64,000 nucleotides of DNA from Pseudomonas mandelii (GCF_024138395.1 NZ_JAMYDU010000010.1:62001-126000); one strand, 5' to 3'. Shown: positions 1-8,866, numbered from the stretch's first letter. Numbers and translations: made by a program. Notes: generated from the sequence alone by a model not told the origin.

Positions 1-925
1 GGGTATAAACAATGCCCGGCGCACCGTCGACGTCCCAGCCGTGACGGCAATTGTGCTCGAAGAGTTTTTGCGCATCGGTGGCGAGCCAGCCCGGCGTGAG
101 TATCCCGGCCTGCACTCGCGCCGCTTCAAGATGCAGCAACAGCCGCGCCCATTCGAAACCATGACCCGGCGTGGTGCCGTAAGGACGGAAACCGTCGGCC
201 GGGTTGTCGTGGTTGTAGTCGCGTAGCGGCTGCCAGTCGCGGTCGAAATGCTCGACCACCAGGTAATCGTTGGCCGCGGCGTGATCGTGAATGACGCGCT
301 CGACAATGCGCTGGGCGCGAATCAGCCAGCGGTTGTCCTCGGTGACATCGGCCAGGGCGAGGAAGGCTTCGGTGGCGTGCATGTTGCTGTTGGCGCCGCG
401 ATAGGCTTCTTCTTCATTCCAGTCGCGGGTGAAGGATTCGCGCATGGCGCCCTCCTCCTCGCACCAGAAATGCGTGTCGATGATGTGGATCGCATCGTCG
501 AGCAAGGCTTGTGCACCGGGACGCTGAGCGACCACTGCAGAACTCGCGGCCAATGCCACGAAGGCATGCAGGTAAGCGGCTTTGCCGGTATTGCCGTCGC
601 GGTGTTCGGGCGTGGCGAACCAGCCTCCGTGTTCGGCATCACGCAGCGGCCCGCTGAGGGCCTGGATGCCGTGATCCACCAGCTCGGCAAAACCCGGCAG
701 GCCCTGGATATGGGCCATGGCAAAGCTGTGAGTCATGCGCGCGGTGTTCATGGTTTCGGCTTGTGCGTTGGCCGGGAGGCGACCCTTTTCATCGAGATTT
801 CCGAAACCTTCGGCAAGCTTTGAAGCCTTGGCAAACGCCAACAGGCGCAAGCCTTCGGCGGCGAGCCATTGCTGATGGGCAGGCGCGTTCAGCCAACTGC
901 TGAAGGCAGGTTGGAAGGTGTCCAT
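1..925 (-). CDS. AGE-family epimerase/isomerase (partial, 3' end cut by window)
   Basis: The minus-strand frame opens at the ATG at 925 (MDTFQPAFSSWLNAPAH) and stays open to base 1, giving about 308 residues of a protein usually near 400. The sequence looks like the N-acylglucosamine 2-epimerase / mannose isomerase family, an alpha6/alpha6 barrel. Visible family-like stretches include MNTARMTHSFAMAH, EHGGWFATPEHRDGNTGKAAY and PGHGFEWARLL, with His and Glu residues of the type that line the sugar pocket. It lies just downstream of gtrS and the glucokinase/edd genes, so a role converting a hexose (for example mannose to fructose) is plausible; the exact substrate cannot be told. It has its own 5' region containing a palindrome at 1006-1025. 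The C-terminus is outside the window. Confidence 0.8.
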   Translation of the reverse strand, partial: MDTFQPAFSSWLNAPAHQQWLAAEGLRLLAFAKASKLAEGFGNLDEKGRLPANAQAETMNTARMTHSFAMAHIQGLPGFAELVDHGIQALSGPLRDAEHGGWFATPEHRDGNTGKAAYLHAFVALAASSAVVAQRPGAQALLDDAIHIIDTHFWCEEEGAMRESFTRDWNEEEAYRGANSNMHATEAFLALADVTEDNRWLIRAQRIVERVIHDHAAANDYLVVEHFDRDWQPLRDYNHDNPADGFRPYGTTPGHGFEWARLLLHLEAARVQAGILTPGWLATDAQKLFEHNCRHGWDVDGAPGIVYT

Positions 926-1005
926 GGGAGTACCTTTTTTGTTGTTATGACTGGGGGCAGTCTAAACAACGGGGGGTGACGGGCAGGTAACGAAGGGGGC
1001 GAGTT

Positions 1006-1025
1006 ATGTCACCGAGTTGTGACAT
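1006..1025. promoter_or_regulatory. 20-bp perfect palindrome, candidate operator upstream of AGE epimerase
   Basis: ATGTCAC - 6 bases - GTGACAT is a perfect inverted repeat about 80 bp upstream of the epimerase ATG at 925. The size and position suit a dimeric repressor or activator site. The cognate regulator is unknown. It does not overlap the REP pair at 1059-1144. Confidence 0.35.
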
Positions 1026-1058
1026 TTGCCTTCAGGCATGTGTTGAATGATCTGACGC

Positions 1059-1144
1059 CATCGCGGGCAAGCCCGCTCCCACAAGGTTTTGCACATATTT
1101 TTGAAAATGCAGGTAATCCTGTGGGAGCTGGCTTGCCCGCGATG
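1059..1144. repeat. REP inverted pair
   Basis: Left arm CATCGCGGGCAAGCCCGCTC and right arm GAGCTGGCTTGCCCGCGATG face each other around a short AT-rich spacer, between gtrS and the epimerase promoter. This is the typical Pseudomonas REP doublet. Confidence 0.85.
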
Positions 1145-1162
1145 AACGATAACGCGGTGCCG

Positions 1163-2632
1163 CTAATCAATACTGCGCGGCAACTGCAACGTCACCCGCA
1201 ACCCGCCTTCACGCAGGTTTTGCAGGCTGACTTCACCGCCATGGCTATGGGCAATATTGCGTGCAATCCCCAGCCCCAAGCCGTAACCCTGCTGCTGCCC
1301 GGCCAAGCGGAAGTGCGGCTCGAACACTTGCTCCAGTCGCTGCTCCGGCACGCCCGGCCCTTCATCGTCGACATGCAGGACAAACGCGCTTTCGTCGTCA
1401 TCGATGTGCAGATGCGCGTTCCGCCCATATTTCAAGGCGTTGTCGATCAGATTGCCAATGCAACGCTTGAGCGCCAACGGCTTGCCGGGATACGGCGCCA
1501 GCGCCCGGCCATCCTGGGTCACGCGGCCGTTGCCGTTAGGTGCCAGATACGGTTCCACCAGACAGTCGAGCACATGATTGAGATCCACCGGCTCGATGTT
1601 CTCGTGGATGTCGGTATCTTTCACGCATTGCAACGCACCCTTGACCAGCAGCTCCAGCTCATCCAGATCACGACCGAACTTGGCTTGCAGCTTTTCGTCT
1701 TCAAGCAATTCCACCCGCAGTCGCAGCCGGGTAATCGGTGTGCGCAAGTCATGGGAAATCGCGCTGAACAACTGGCTGCGTTCGGTCAGGTAACGGCTGA
1801 TACGTTCGCGCATCGCATTGAAGGCGCGGCCCACCTCCACCACTTCACTGCCGCCGCCCTCGGCCACCGGTTCGACTTCGGCACCCAGAGACATGTCCCG
1901 CGCCGCCCGCGCCAATCGCTTGAGCGGCCGGCTCTGCCAGTGCACCAACAGGCCGATGAACAGCAGCAGGAAACCGCTGGTGAGCACGATGAACCAGACC
2001 TGCTGCGCCGGCAGGCCTTGTTCTTCAAGACTGGTGTAGGGCTCGGGCAACAGCGAGGCGATATACAGCCACTCGCCCGGTGCCATCTGGATTTGCGTGA
2101 CCAGCACCGGCGGGTTCACCGGCTCCAGGGTCAACGCGTAATGCGCCCAGGAGCGCGGCAACTCATCGAGCTTCAGGCCGCCGTTGAAAATCCGCAGGTC
2201 TTCGGGGCTGACGAACGTCACCGAAATGTCAGTGTCCTGGCCCAGCGACTGACGCAGCACTTCGTCCACCGCTTTGAGCACCGCTTCTTTGCGCGGGGTG
2301 ATCGGCAGCACTTCCATCCCTAAGGGTTTGTCGTTGAGCGTCACCACGAACCGGGTGCCGCCCATGCTGCGCAATTGATCGAGTACCAAGGGCCTGAACG
2401 CCACCGGCAACGAGCGGAAATAACTGACGCTGGCGGTCATCGAATGCGCCAGGCTGCGGGCACTGGTGACCAAACCTTCAAGCTGCGTGGCGCGCAATTG
2501 CGAGACCCAGATCACGCTCGACAGCGCCTGGGCGAACAACACCGCCAGCAGGGTCAGCAGCAACATGCGCCCGAGCAGCGAGCGCGGCACCGGCACCCGC
2601 CCGGCGAGCTTGCGCAGGAAATCAGTGACCAT
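1163..2632 (-). CDS. gtrS: Glucose-responsive sensor histidine kinase GtrS
   Basis: A membrane sensor kinase of 489 residues. From the chosen start there is a membrane segment at about residues 19-43, a periplasmic sensor region to about 210, a second membrane segment (about 211-231), HAMP, the phosphoacceptor helix FSAISHDLRTPITR with His294, and an ATPase domain with DNALKYG, DEGPGVP and GYGLGLGI boxes. The ATG at 2632 is preferred because it overlaps the end of the upstream regulator gene by 11 bp; an in-frame start at 2668 would overlap it by 47 bp. It follows gltR, glk and edd on the same strand. In Pseudomonas, GtrS/GltR responds to 2-ketogluconate and 6-phosphogluconate and controls glucose uptake; assignment here rests on gene order and domain layout. 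Confidence 0.85.
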   Translation of the reverse strand: MVTDFLRKLAGRVPVPRSLLGRMLLLTLLAVLFAQALSSVIWVSQLRATQLEGLVTSARSLAHSMTASVSYFRSLPVAFRPLVLDQLRSMGGTRFVVTLNDKPLGMEVLPITPRKEAVLKAVDEVLRQSLGQDTDISVTFVSPEDLRIFNGGLKLDELPRSWAHYALTLEPVNPPVLVTQIQMAPGEWLYIASLLPEPYTSLEEQGLPAQQVWFIVLTSGFLLLFIGLLVHWQSRPLKRLARAARDMSLGAEVEPVAEGGGSEVVEVGRAFNAMRERISRYLTERSQLFSAISHDLRTPITRLRLRVELLEDEKLQAKFGRDLDELELLVKGALQCVKDTDIHENIEPVDLNHVLDCLVEPYLAPNGNGRVTQDGRALAPYPGKPLALKRCIGNLIDNALKYGRNAHLHIDDDESAFVLHVDDEGPGVPEQRLEQVFEPHFRLAGQQQGYGLGLGIARNIAHSHGGEVSLQNLREGGLRVTLQLPRSID

Positions 2633-3353
2633 TGCTGGCAACCACGTTGGCTGCCAGTTGGTAGCCACTGCCGCGCACGGTACGGATCAGCCGCGGCGGT
2701 TTTTCGGTGTCGCGCAGGCGCTGGCGCAAACGGCTGACCGCCATGTCGACAATGCGATCCAGCGGCATCAGGTCACGGCCACGGGTGGCGTTGCCGATGG
2801 TGTCGCGGTCGAGGATTTCCTGGGGGTGATCGAGGAACAGTTTCAGCAGCGCGAAATCGGCGCCTGAGAGAATCACTTCCTCCCCGTCGATGTGGAACAG
2901 TCGATGGCTGACCATGTCCAGCCGCCAATCATCGAAGGCCAGCACTTCACTGCCGGAACGCTCCTGACCGAACTGCGCGCGGCGTAACAGGGCTTTGATG
3001 CGCGCCTGCAATTCACGGGGGCTGAAGGGTTTACCAAGGTAGTCGTCGGCGCCCAGTTCGAGGCCGATGACGCGGTCGGCCTCGTCGGAACTGGCGGTGA
3101 GCATGATGATCGGCACATGGGCCTGACGCGGGTGCTGGCGGATCCAGCGGCAAAGGCTGAAACCGTCTTCATCCGGCAGCATCACGTCGAGAATCACCAG
3201 ATCGCTCGGCGCCTCGTTCAAGGCCTGACGAAACCCTGCACCGTCGGGCGTGGTACGAACCTGGAAACCGGCGCGGGTCAGGTAGGTGTCCAGCAACTCG
3301 CGTATCTCTTGATCGTCATCGACCAACAAAATCGACTTGTTGACTGAGCTCAC
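2622..3353 (-). CDS. gltR: OmpR/PhoB-type response regulator GltR
   Basis: A two-domain regulator of 243 residues with a GTG start at 3353. The receiver domain shows the acidic cluster LLVDDDQE, phosphoacceptor Asp56 in VILDVMLPD and the conserved Lys in GKPFSP. The C-terminal winged helix includes LSGADFALLKLFLDHP and SRLRQRL..RLIRTVRGSGYQL. It is translationally coupled to gtrS and forms a two-component pair with it. In pseudomonads GltR controls glucose transporter and porin genes, which usually lie downstream of this cluster and are probably outside the window. Confidence 0.88.
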   Translation of the reverse strand: MSSVNKSILLVDDDQEIRELLDTYLTRAGFQVRTTPDGAGFRQALNEAPSDLVILDVMLPDEDGFSLCRWIRQHPRQAHVPIIMLTASSDEADRVIGLELGADDYLGKPFSPRELQARIKALLRRAQFGQERSGSEVLAFDDWRLDMVSHRLFHIDGEEVILSGADFALLKLFLDHPQEILDRDTIGNATRGRDLMPLDRIVDMAVSRLRQRLRDTEKPPRLIRTVRGSGYQLAANVVASNGH

Positions 3354-3430
3354 GGGGCGGCGTCCTTGTTGTTTGAATTAGGTGGGTTATGCCTGATCGA
3401 TCGTGGATCTATGGTGTCTGTTCCGGCCTC

Positions 3431-3521
3431 TTCGCGGGCAAGCCTCGCTCCTACAGGTTTTCGAGCGGCCACCAATTTCGTGGACGGCACCATTCCTGTA
3501 GGAGCGAGGCTTGCCCGCGAA
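3431..3521. repeat. REP inverted pair between glk and gltR
   Basis: Arms TTCGCGGGCAAGCCTCGCTC and GAGCGAGGCTTGCCCGCGAA face each other in the gap between glk and gltR, and so inside the probable edd-glk-gltR-gtrS transcript. Confidence 0.88.
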
Positions 3522-3535
3522 TGGGGCGACGCGGT

Positions 3536-4486
3536 CTAAGCTTGATCCAGCGCCACACCCGCGCCCACCAACCCGGAATAAGGCGCCGTCACCAGCCACA
3601 CCGGAATGCCTTTGAAGTAATCGCTCATGCAGCCCTTGTCGGCGAAGCAACGGGCGAAACCGCTTTTGATGAAGAAATCGGCAAACCGTGGAATCACCCC
3701 GCCAACGATATAAACGCCACCGCGCGCACCGGTGGTCAGCACGTTGTTACCGGCCACGCGACCGAGCCAGCAGCAGAACTGCTCGAGCACTTCCAGGGCA
3801 ATCGGATCGCCCGCCAGCCCGGCCGCCGTAATCGCCGCAGGCGTGTCGAGCACCGGCGTATGACCGTCCACCGCGCAGATCGCTCGGTAGACCCGCGGCA
3901 AACCACTGCCGCTCAATGCCGTTTCAGCGCTGACATGGCCGATCTCATTGAAGATGTGCTGCCACAGTTGGGTTTCTCGCAGACTGCTCAGCGGCAGATC
4001 GACGTGACCACCCTCCCCCGGCAGCGGGGCAAACCGGCCCCCGCCCAGATCGAGCAACGTGCCCACGCCCAGGCCAGTGCCCGGGCCGATCACTACCGCC
4101 GGCCGCAACGGTTCCGGCGTGCCTTCGCAGACCACCCGGAAATCGCCCGGCTGCAAGCGCGTCATGCCCAAGGCCATCGCCGAAAAATCGTTGATCAACA
4201 GCAGTTGATCCACCTGCAAGGTCTTGCAGAAACCCTTGCGACTGAGCCGCCAGTGATTGTTGGTGAACTTGAATTCATCGCCGCTCACGGGGCCTGCCAC
4301 CGACAGGCACACCGAACCGATCGAGCCCGGCGCCAGACCGAGCCCGCTCAGGTAGACCGCAATGGCATCGATCGGGCTGGCGTGATCTGCCGTCGCCAGC
4401 ACCTGGACCGATTCCAGTTGCTGGTTTTTCCACAACGCGAAACGTGCGTTGGTGCCACCGATGTCACCGACCAGAGCCAGTTTCAA
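3536..4486 (-). CDS. glk: Glucokinase
   Basis: ATP-dependent phosphorylation of glucose to glucose 6-phosphate; 316 residues, the usual size for the bacterial Glk family. The N-terminal phosphate-binding motif LVGDIGGTNARFAL, the LINDFSAMA segment and the VIGPGTGLGVG loop are visible. The start is a TTG at 4484-4486 that overlaps the edd stop as TTGA, so translation is probably coupled to edd. The next gene downstream is gltR, after a REP pair. Confidence 0.93.
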   Translation of the reverse strand: MKLALVGDIGGTNARFALWKNQQLESVQVLATADHASPIDAIAVYLSGLGLAPGSIGSVCLSVAGPVSGDEFKFTNNHWRLSRKGFCKTLQVDQLLLINDFSAMALGMTRLQPGDFRVVCEGTPEPLRPAVVIGPGTGLGVGTLLDLGGGRFAPLPGEGGHVDLPLSSLRETQLWQHIFNEIGHVSAETALSGSGLPRVYRAICAVDGHTPVLDTPAAITAAGLAGDPIALEVLEQFCCWLGRVAGNNVLTTGARGGVYIVGGVIPRFADFFIKSGFARCFADKGCMSDYFKGIPVWLVTAPYSGLVGAGVALDQA

Positions 4487-6309
4487 TTAAGCGTCTCCAG
4501 GGCAGAAGTAAAGGCGCTGGCGCCTTGCTCTGCGGAGCTGAAGGCCATGCGCATGAAACCAAACAGTTCGCGACCGCTGCCAATGTTGTTGCCCAACAGA
4601 CCCTTGGCAGGCTCGCGCGCTGCGAATTCTTCGGCGTCCACCTTAAGCTCCAGGGTGCCTTTGACGCCATCGACGCGAATGATATCGCCCTCTTGCACTC
4701 GCGCCAAAGCGCCGCCCACATAAGCTTCCGGACTGACGTGGATCGCCGCCGGGATTTTCCCCGAGGCGCCGGACATACGCCCGTCAGTCACCAACGCGAC
4801 TTTGAAACCGCGATCCTGCAGCACGCCGAGGAACGGCGTCATCTTATGCAGTTCCGGCATGCCGTTGGAGCGCGGGCCCTGGAAGCGCATCACCGCGACG
4901 AAATCCTTCTCGAGCAAACCGGCCTTGAACGCATCGGCCAGGTCCTGTTGATCCTGGAACACCATGGCCGGTGCTTCGACGATCTGGTTTTCCAAAGCGA
5001 CGGCGGAAACTTTCATCACGCCACGGCCGAGGTTGCCTTCCATCACTCGCAAGCCACCCTCTGCCGAGAATGCGCGAGCGACCGGACGCAGGATGGTTTC
5101 GTCGAGGCTTTCGATCGGGCCTTCGCGCCAGACCAGTTCACCGTTATCAAGAAACGGCTCCATGGTGTAGCGGCTCAGGCCGTGGCCGAGCACGGTGTTG
5201 ACGTTTTCGTGAAGCAGGCCGGCTTCCAGCAGTTCGCGGATCAGGAACGACATGCCGCCCGCTGCCTGGAAGTGGTTGATGTCGGCTTTGCCGTTCGGGT
5301 ACACGTGGCTCAGGGTCGGCACTACCTCGGAGAGGTCGGCCATGTCCTGCCAGGTCAACTGGATGCCCGCGGCCATGGCGATGGCCGGCATGTGCAGGGT
5401 GTGGTTGGTCGAGCCTCCGGTGGCGTGCAGGGCCACGATGGAGTTGACCAGCGAACGCTCATCGACGATTTCGCCGATCGGCATGAAGTCGCCGTTCTGC
5501 TTGGTCAGGCGGGTGACCTGGTGCGCCGCTTCGCGAGTCAGGGCTTCGCGCAATGGGGTGTTCGGGTTGACGAACGAGGCGCCCGGCAAGTGCAGGCCCA
5601 TGACTTCCATCAGCAACTGGTTGGTGTTGGCGGTGCCGTAAAAGGTGCAGGTGCCAGGGCTGTGATAGGACTTCATCTCCGACTCCAGCAGCTCTTCGCG
5701 CGTCGCCTTGCCTTCGGCGTAGCGCTGACGCACATCGGCTTTCTGCTTGTTGGAAATGCCCGAAACCATCGGCCCGCCCGGCACGAAAATCGTCGGCAGA
5801 TGACCAAAACGCAAGGCCCCCATCATCAGGCCCGGCACGATCTTGTCGCAGATGCCGAGCATCAGCGCGCCGTCGAACATGTTGTGGGACAGCGCCACAG
5901 CGGTGGACAGCGCGATCACTTCACGGCTCGGCAGGCTCAGTTCCATGCCCGGTTCGCCCTGAGTCACGCCATCGCACATCGCCGGGGTGCCACCGGCGAA
6001 CTGGCCGACGGAGCCGATTTCGCGCAGGGCTTTTTTGATCTGTTCCGGGAAGACTTCGTACGGCTGGTGCGCCGAGAGCATGTCGTTATATGACGAAACT
6101 ATGGCGATGTTGGCGGAGTTCATCATCCGCAGGCTGTGCTTGTCCTCGCTGCCACACCCGGCCACGCCATGGGCGAAGTTGGCGCATTGCAGCTTGCCGC
6201 GCATCGGGCCGTCGCTGGCGGCGCCGCGGATCAATGCAAGGTAAGCCTCACGCGTGGTGCGGCTGCGGGCGATAAGCCGTTCGGTGACCTCAAGGACGCG
6301 GGGATGCAT
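4483..6309 (-). CDS. edd: 6-phosphogluconate dehydratase
   Basis: First committed enzyme of the Entner-Doudoroff pathway, converting 6-phosphogluconate to KDPG. The 608-residue product belongs to the IlvD/Edd family, with cluster-type cysteines in VAGCGSEDK, GGTPAMCDG and MLGICDKI and the C-terminal segment VTDGRMSGASGKIPAAIHVSPEA. The ATG at 6309 opens MHPRVLEVTERLIARSR, the normal Edd N-terminus. It is divergent from gap and followed by glk with a 4-bp overlap. The shared promoter region carries two HexR-type sites, so derepression by KDPG is expected. Confidence 0.96.
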   Translation of the reverse strand: MHPRVLEVTERLIARSRTTREAYLALIRGAASDGPMRGKLQCANFAHGVAGCGSEDKHSLRMMNSANIAIVSSYNDMLSAHQPYEVFPEQIKKALREIGSVGQFAGGTPAMCDGVTQGEPGMELSLPSREVIALSTAVALSHNMFDGALMLGICDKIVPGLMMGALRFGHLPTIFVPGGPMVSGISNKQKADVRQRYAEGKATREELLESEMKSYHSPGTCTFYGTANTNQLLMEVMGLHLPGASFVNPNTPLREALTREAAHQVTRLTKQNGDFMPIGEIVDERSLVNSIVALHATGGSTNHTLHMPAIAMAAGIQLTWQDMADLSEVVPTLSHVYPNGKADINHFQAAGGMSFLIRELLEAGLLHENVNTVLGHGLSRYTMEPFLDNGELVWREGPIESLDETILRPVARAFSAEGGLRVMEGNLGRGVMKVSAVALENQIVEAPAMVFQDQQDLADAFKAGLLEKDFVAVMRFQGPRSNGMPELHKMTPFLGVLQDRGFKVALVTDGRMSGASGKIPAAIHVSPEAYVGGALARVQEGDIIRVDGVKGTLELKVDAEEFAAREPAKGLLGNNIGSGRELFGFMRMAFSSAEQGASAFTSALETLN

Positions 6310-6429
6310 GTGTAGAACTCCAGGCTAACGGATGTGGCGACCTGATTGTCTATGCTGATCGAGCACCGCTGTGATTGGGATGACAGACGGTTTTCTTGAT
6401 CATTCGGACCAGTTGATTCAGGTCACTCG

Positions 6430-6444
6430 TTGTAGATAAAACAA
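6430..6444. promoter_or_regulatory. HexR-type operator (edd-proximal)
   Basis: TTGT-AGATAAA-ACAA matches the Pseudomonas HexR consensus TTGT-N7/8-ACAA exactly. It sits 121 bp upstream of edd and 85 bp upstream of gap, between the divergent starts. HexR is a KDPG-responsive repressor of edd, zwf and gap. Confidence 0.7.
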
Positions 6445-6491
6445 AATATTGCCACTAAAAAGGCTTGTTTTCTATTTTTTTGCGAATAATC

Positions 6492-6506
6492 TTGTAATTC
6501 CAACAA
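6492..6506. promoter_or_regulatory. HexR-type operator (gap-proximal)
   Basis: TTGT-AATTCCA-ACAA is a second exact match to TTGT-N7-ACAA, 22 bases before the gap start codon. This position would block gap transcription or lie in its leader. The two sites are 62 bp apart start to start, close to six helical turns. Confidence 0.65.
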
Positions 6507-6528
6507 CAAAACGACGGCGGCGCTGTAA

Positions 6529-7530
6529 ATGACTCTTCGAATCGCAATCAATGGTTTTGGCCGTATCGGCCGTAATGTCCTGCGCGCACTGTATACCCAA
6601 GGTTATCGTCAGGATCTGCAGATCGTAGCGATCAACGATCTGGGCGACAGCTCGATGAATGCCCATCTGCTCAAGTACGACACCGTTCACGGTACTTTCG
6701 ATGCCGAAGTCCAGCACGATCAGGAAAGCCTGACCGTCAACGGCGACCGTATTTCGGTCAGCGCCATTCGCAACCCGGCCGAATTGCCTTGGGCTGCGGA
6801 GAAAGTCGACGTCGTGTTCGAATGCACCGGTCTGTTCACCGACCGTGCCAAAGCCGCCGCGCATATTACGGCCGGCGCGCGCAAAGTGATTATCTCGGCC
6901 CCGGCCAAAGGCGCCGACGCCACCGTGGTTTATGGGGTTAACCACGACATTCTGCGCCAATCGCACCAAATCATTTCCAACGCCTCGTGCACCACCAACT
7001 GCCTGGCCCCGGTAGCCCAGGTGCTGCATCGCGAGCTGGGCATCGAAAGCGGTCTGATGACCACCATCCATGCCTATACCAACGACCAGAACCTGACCGA
7101 TGTCTATCACACCGACCCGTACCGCGCCCGTTCCGCCACCCAGAACATGATCCCGAGCAAGACCGGCGCCGCTGAAGCCGTGGGCCTGGTGCTGCCGGAA
7201 CTGGCGGGCAAACTGACCGGCATGGCGGTGCGTGTTCCGGTGATCAACGTGTCGCTGGTGGACCTGACCGTGCAGCTCAAGCGCGAAGCGTCGGCCGATG
7301 AAGTCAACGCGATGCTGAAACAAGCCAGCCAGCACTCGAAGATCCTGGGTTATAACACCCTGCCGCTGGTTTCCAGCGACTTCAACCATAACCCGCTGTC
7401 GTCGATCTTCGACGCCAACCACACCAAGTCCAGCGGCAAACTGCTCAAAGTGCTGGCCTGGTACGACAACGAATGGGGCTTCTCCAACCGCATGCTCGAC
7501 AACTGCCTGGCGCTCTGCAACGCAGAATAA
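6529..7530 (+). CDS. gap: Type I glyceraldehyde-3-phosphate dehydrogenase
   Basis: Oxidises glyceraldehyde 3-phosphate to 1,3-bisphosphoglycerate using NAD(P). The 333-residue product has the Rossmann start INGFGRIGRNVLRA, the catalytic motif ASCTTNCLAP with Cys154, and the C-terminal WYDNEWGFSNRMLD. Being divergent from edd and sharing HexR-type sites marks it as the glycolytic paralogue tied to Entner-Doudoroff flux. The ribosome binding site is weak (GGCGGCG region). Confidence 0.95.
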   Translation: MTLRIAINGFGRIGRNVLRALYTQGYRQDLQIVAINDLGDSSMNAHLLKYDTVHGTFDAEVQHDQESLTVNGDRISVSAIRNPAELPWAAEKVDVVFECTGLFTDRAKAAAHITAGARKVIISAPAKGADATVVYGVNHDILRQSHQIISNASCTTNCLAPVAQVLHRELGIESGLMTTIHAYTNDQNLTDVYHTDPYRARSATQNMIPSKTGAAEAVGLVLPELAGKLTGMAVRVPVINVSLVDLTVQLKREASADEVNAMLKQASQHSKILGYNTLPLVSSDFNHNPLSSIFDANHTKSSGKLLKVLAWYDNEWGFSNRMLDNCLALCNAE

Positions 7531-7553
7531 ATAGCTGTGTCGACGCGGCCCCG

Positions 7554-7647
7554 GTAGGAGCTGCCGCAGGCTGCGATCTTTTGATCTTGATTTTTGCCGG
7601 CCTCACAACCGCCAAGATCAAAGATCGCAGCCTTCGGCAGCTCCTAC
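7554..7647. repeat. REP-like inverted pair, GTAGGAGCTGCCGCAGGCTGCG type
   Basis: Arms GTAGGAGCTGCCGCAGGCTG and AAGATCGCAGCCTTCGGCAG fold on each other with GATCTT-type extensions. This is a second REP family, different from the GCGAGGCTTGCCCGCG type; its other clear copy here is at 30266-30362. Confidence 0.85.
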
Positions 7648-7710
7648 GGGTATTTGCAACACCAAAAAATGCGTCGTCGCTGGAGCATTACGCTTGGGGA
7701 GCAGCCTCCG

Positions 7711-8175
7711 ATGATCGGTATCAGCTTTACGCAAAAAACCCTGGCTGCGCGCAAGCGTATCGCCCTGGTTGCCCACGACCACTGCAAAGTATTTTTGCTG
7801 GATTGGGCCGAGCGGCAGAAAAACAAACTCGCGCAACATGAACTGGTCGCCACCGGCACGACGGGGTTGTTGTTGCAACAACGCCTCGACTTGCCGGTGG
7901 AAAGCATGATCAGCGGTCCGCTGGGCGGCGACCAGCAACTGGGCGCGCGAATCGCCGAGCAGCGAGTCGATATGCTGGTGTTCTTCTGGGACCCGTTCGA
8001 ACCGCAACCCCACGACCCGGACATCAAGGCGCTGCTGCGGGTCGCGGCGGTGTGGAACATCCCGGTGGCCTGCAACGAATGCAGCGCCGATTACCTGCTC
8101 AGCAGCCCGATGATGGATCAGGCTCACGAACACCGCATCCCGGATTACGCGACCTATCTGCAGGGTCGCGGGTAA
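7711..8175 (+). CDS. mgsA: Methylglyoxal synthase
   Basis: Converts dihydroxyacetone phosphate to methylglyoxal and phosphate, a bypass of lower glycolysis. The 154-residue product starts at the ATG at 7711, preceded by GGGGAG at 7697, and reads MIGISFTQKTLAARKRIALV. Family motifs are LVAHDHCK, the phosphate-binding TGTTGLLL, SGPLGGDQQLG and FFWDPFEPQPHDPD with the catalytic aspartates. Its place beside gap fits a role in relieving triose-phosphate excess. Confidence 0.92.
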   Translation: MIGISFTQKTLAARKRIALVAHDHCKVFLLDWAERQKNKLAQHELVATGTTGLLLQQRLDLPVESMISGPLGGDQQLGARIAEQRVDMLVFFWDPFEPQPHDPDIKALLRVAAVWNIPVACNECSADYLLSSPMMDQAHEHRIPDYATYLQGRG

Positions 8176-8208
8176 AGCTTCACAAATCAGCACTTGACCA
8201 TTCGAGCG

Positions 8209-8227
8209 GATGATAAGCATTATCATT
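8209..8227. promoter_or_regulatory. Fur box upstream of ECF sigma gene
   Basis: The palindrome TGATAAGCATTATCA at 8211-8225, extended by matching flanks, closely follows the Fur consensus GATAATGATAATCATTATC. It lies about 26 bp before the sigma gene GTG, so that gene should be iron-repressed. Confidence 0.8.
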
Positions 8228-8252
8228 TGCTCGAAATGGATCAGGTCCTCCC

Positions 8253-8771
8253 GTGAGTCAATCGCGCTTCAATCACATCTTCATCGTCCAGCGCGTTTCG
8301 CTGCTGCGCACGCTGGAGCGGATGGTCAACAATCACAGCACCGCCGAAGACCTCTTGCAGGAAACCTACCTGCGCGTGACCCGAGCGCTCAGCGAGCGGG
8401 CCATCGATCACCTTGAACCCTTCGTGTTCCAGACCGCCCGCAACCTGGCGCTGGACCATCTGCGTGCGCGACGCATCCAGTCCCGCACGATGCTCGACGA
8501 CGTGCCACTGGACGTGGTGCAAAGCGTCGCCTCACCCGTCAGCAGCGCCGAAGATGCCGCCCATGCCGAACAGTTGCTCGAACGCTTGAACGTGAGCCTC
8601 AGTGAACTCAGCCCTCGTCAGCAGCAGATTTTCATCCTCAGTCGCCTGCATGGGCACAGCTATCTGGAGATTGCCGAGAAGCTTGGCGTCTCGTTGAGTA
8701 CCGTGCAAAAAGAGCTGAAGCTGATTATGGCGATTTGCATCGGCATCGCGCAGCGGTTAAACGGCGACTGA
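8253..8771 (+). CDS. hxuI: ECF sigma factor, FecI/HxuI type (heme signalling)
   Basis: An iron-starvation extracytoplasmic-function sigma factor of 172 residues, GTG start at 8253. Region 2 is visible as EDLLQETYLRVTRAL and the FQTARNLALDHLRARR stretch; region 4 as LSPRQQQIFILSRLHGHSYLEIAEKLGVS with its helix-turn-helix. It is followed by a FecR-type anti-sigma gene and a TonB receptor with a signalling domain, the standard cell-surface-signalling trio. The order and the heme oxygenase at the end suggest the HxuIRA system rather than FecIRA; the symbol is inferred from context. Regulated by the Fur box just upstream. Confidence 0.8.
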   Translation: MSQSRFNHIFIVQRVSLLRTLERMVNNHSTAEDLLQETYLRVTRALSERAIDHLEPFVFQTARNLALDHLRARRIQSRTMLDDVPLDVVQSVASPVSSAEDAAHAEQLLERLNVSLSELSPRQQQIFILSRLHGHSYLEIAEKLGVSLSTVQKELKLIMAICIGIAQRLNGD

Positions 8772-8866
8772 GACCGCAGATTTACATGCGCAGGCTTTGC
8801 TACTCTTGCTCCACTTCGAGCTTCACTAAAAAAACAGCCGTGCACAGACACTGCCGAGGAAACACC

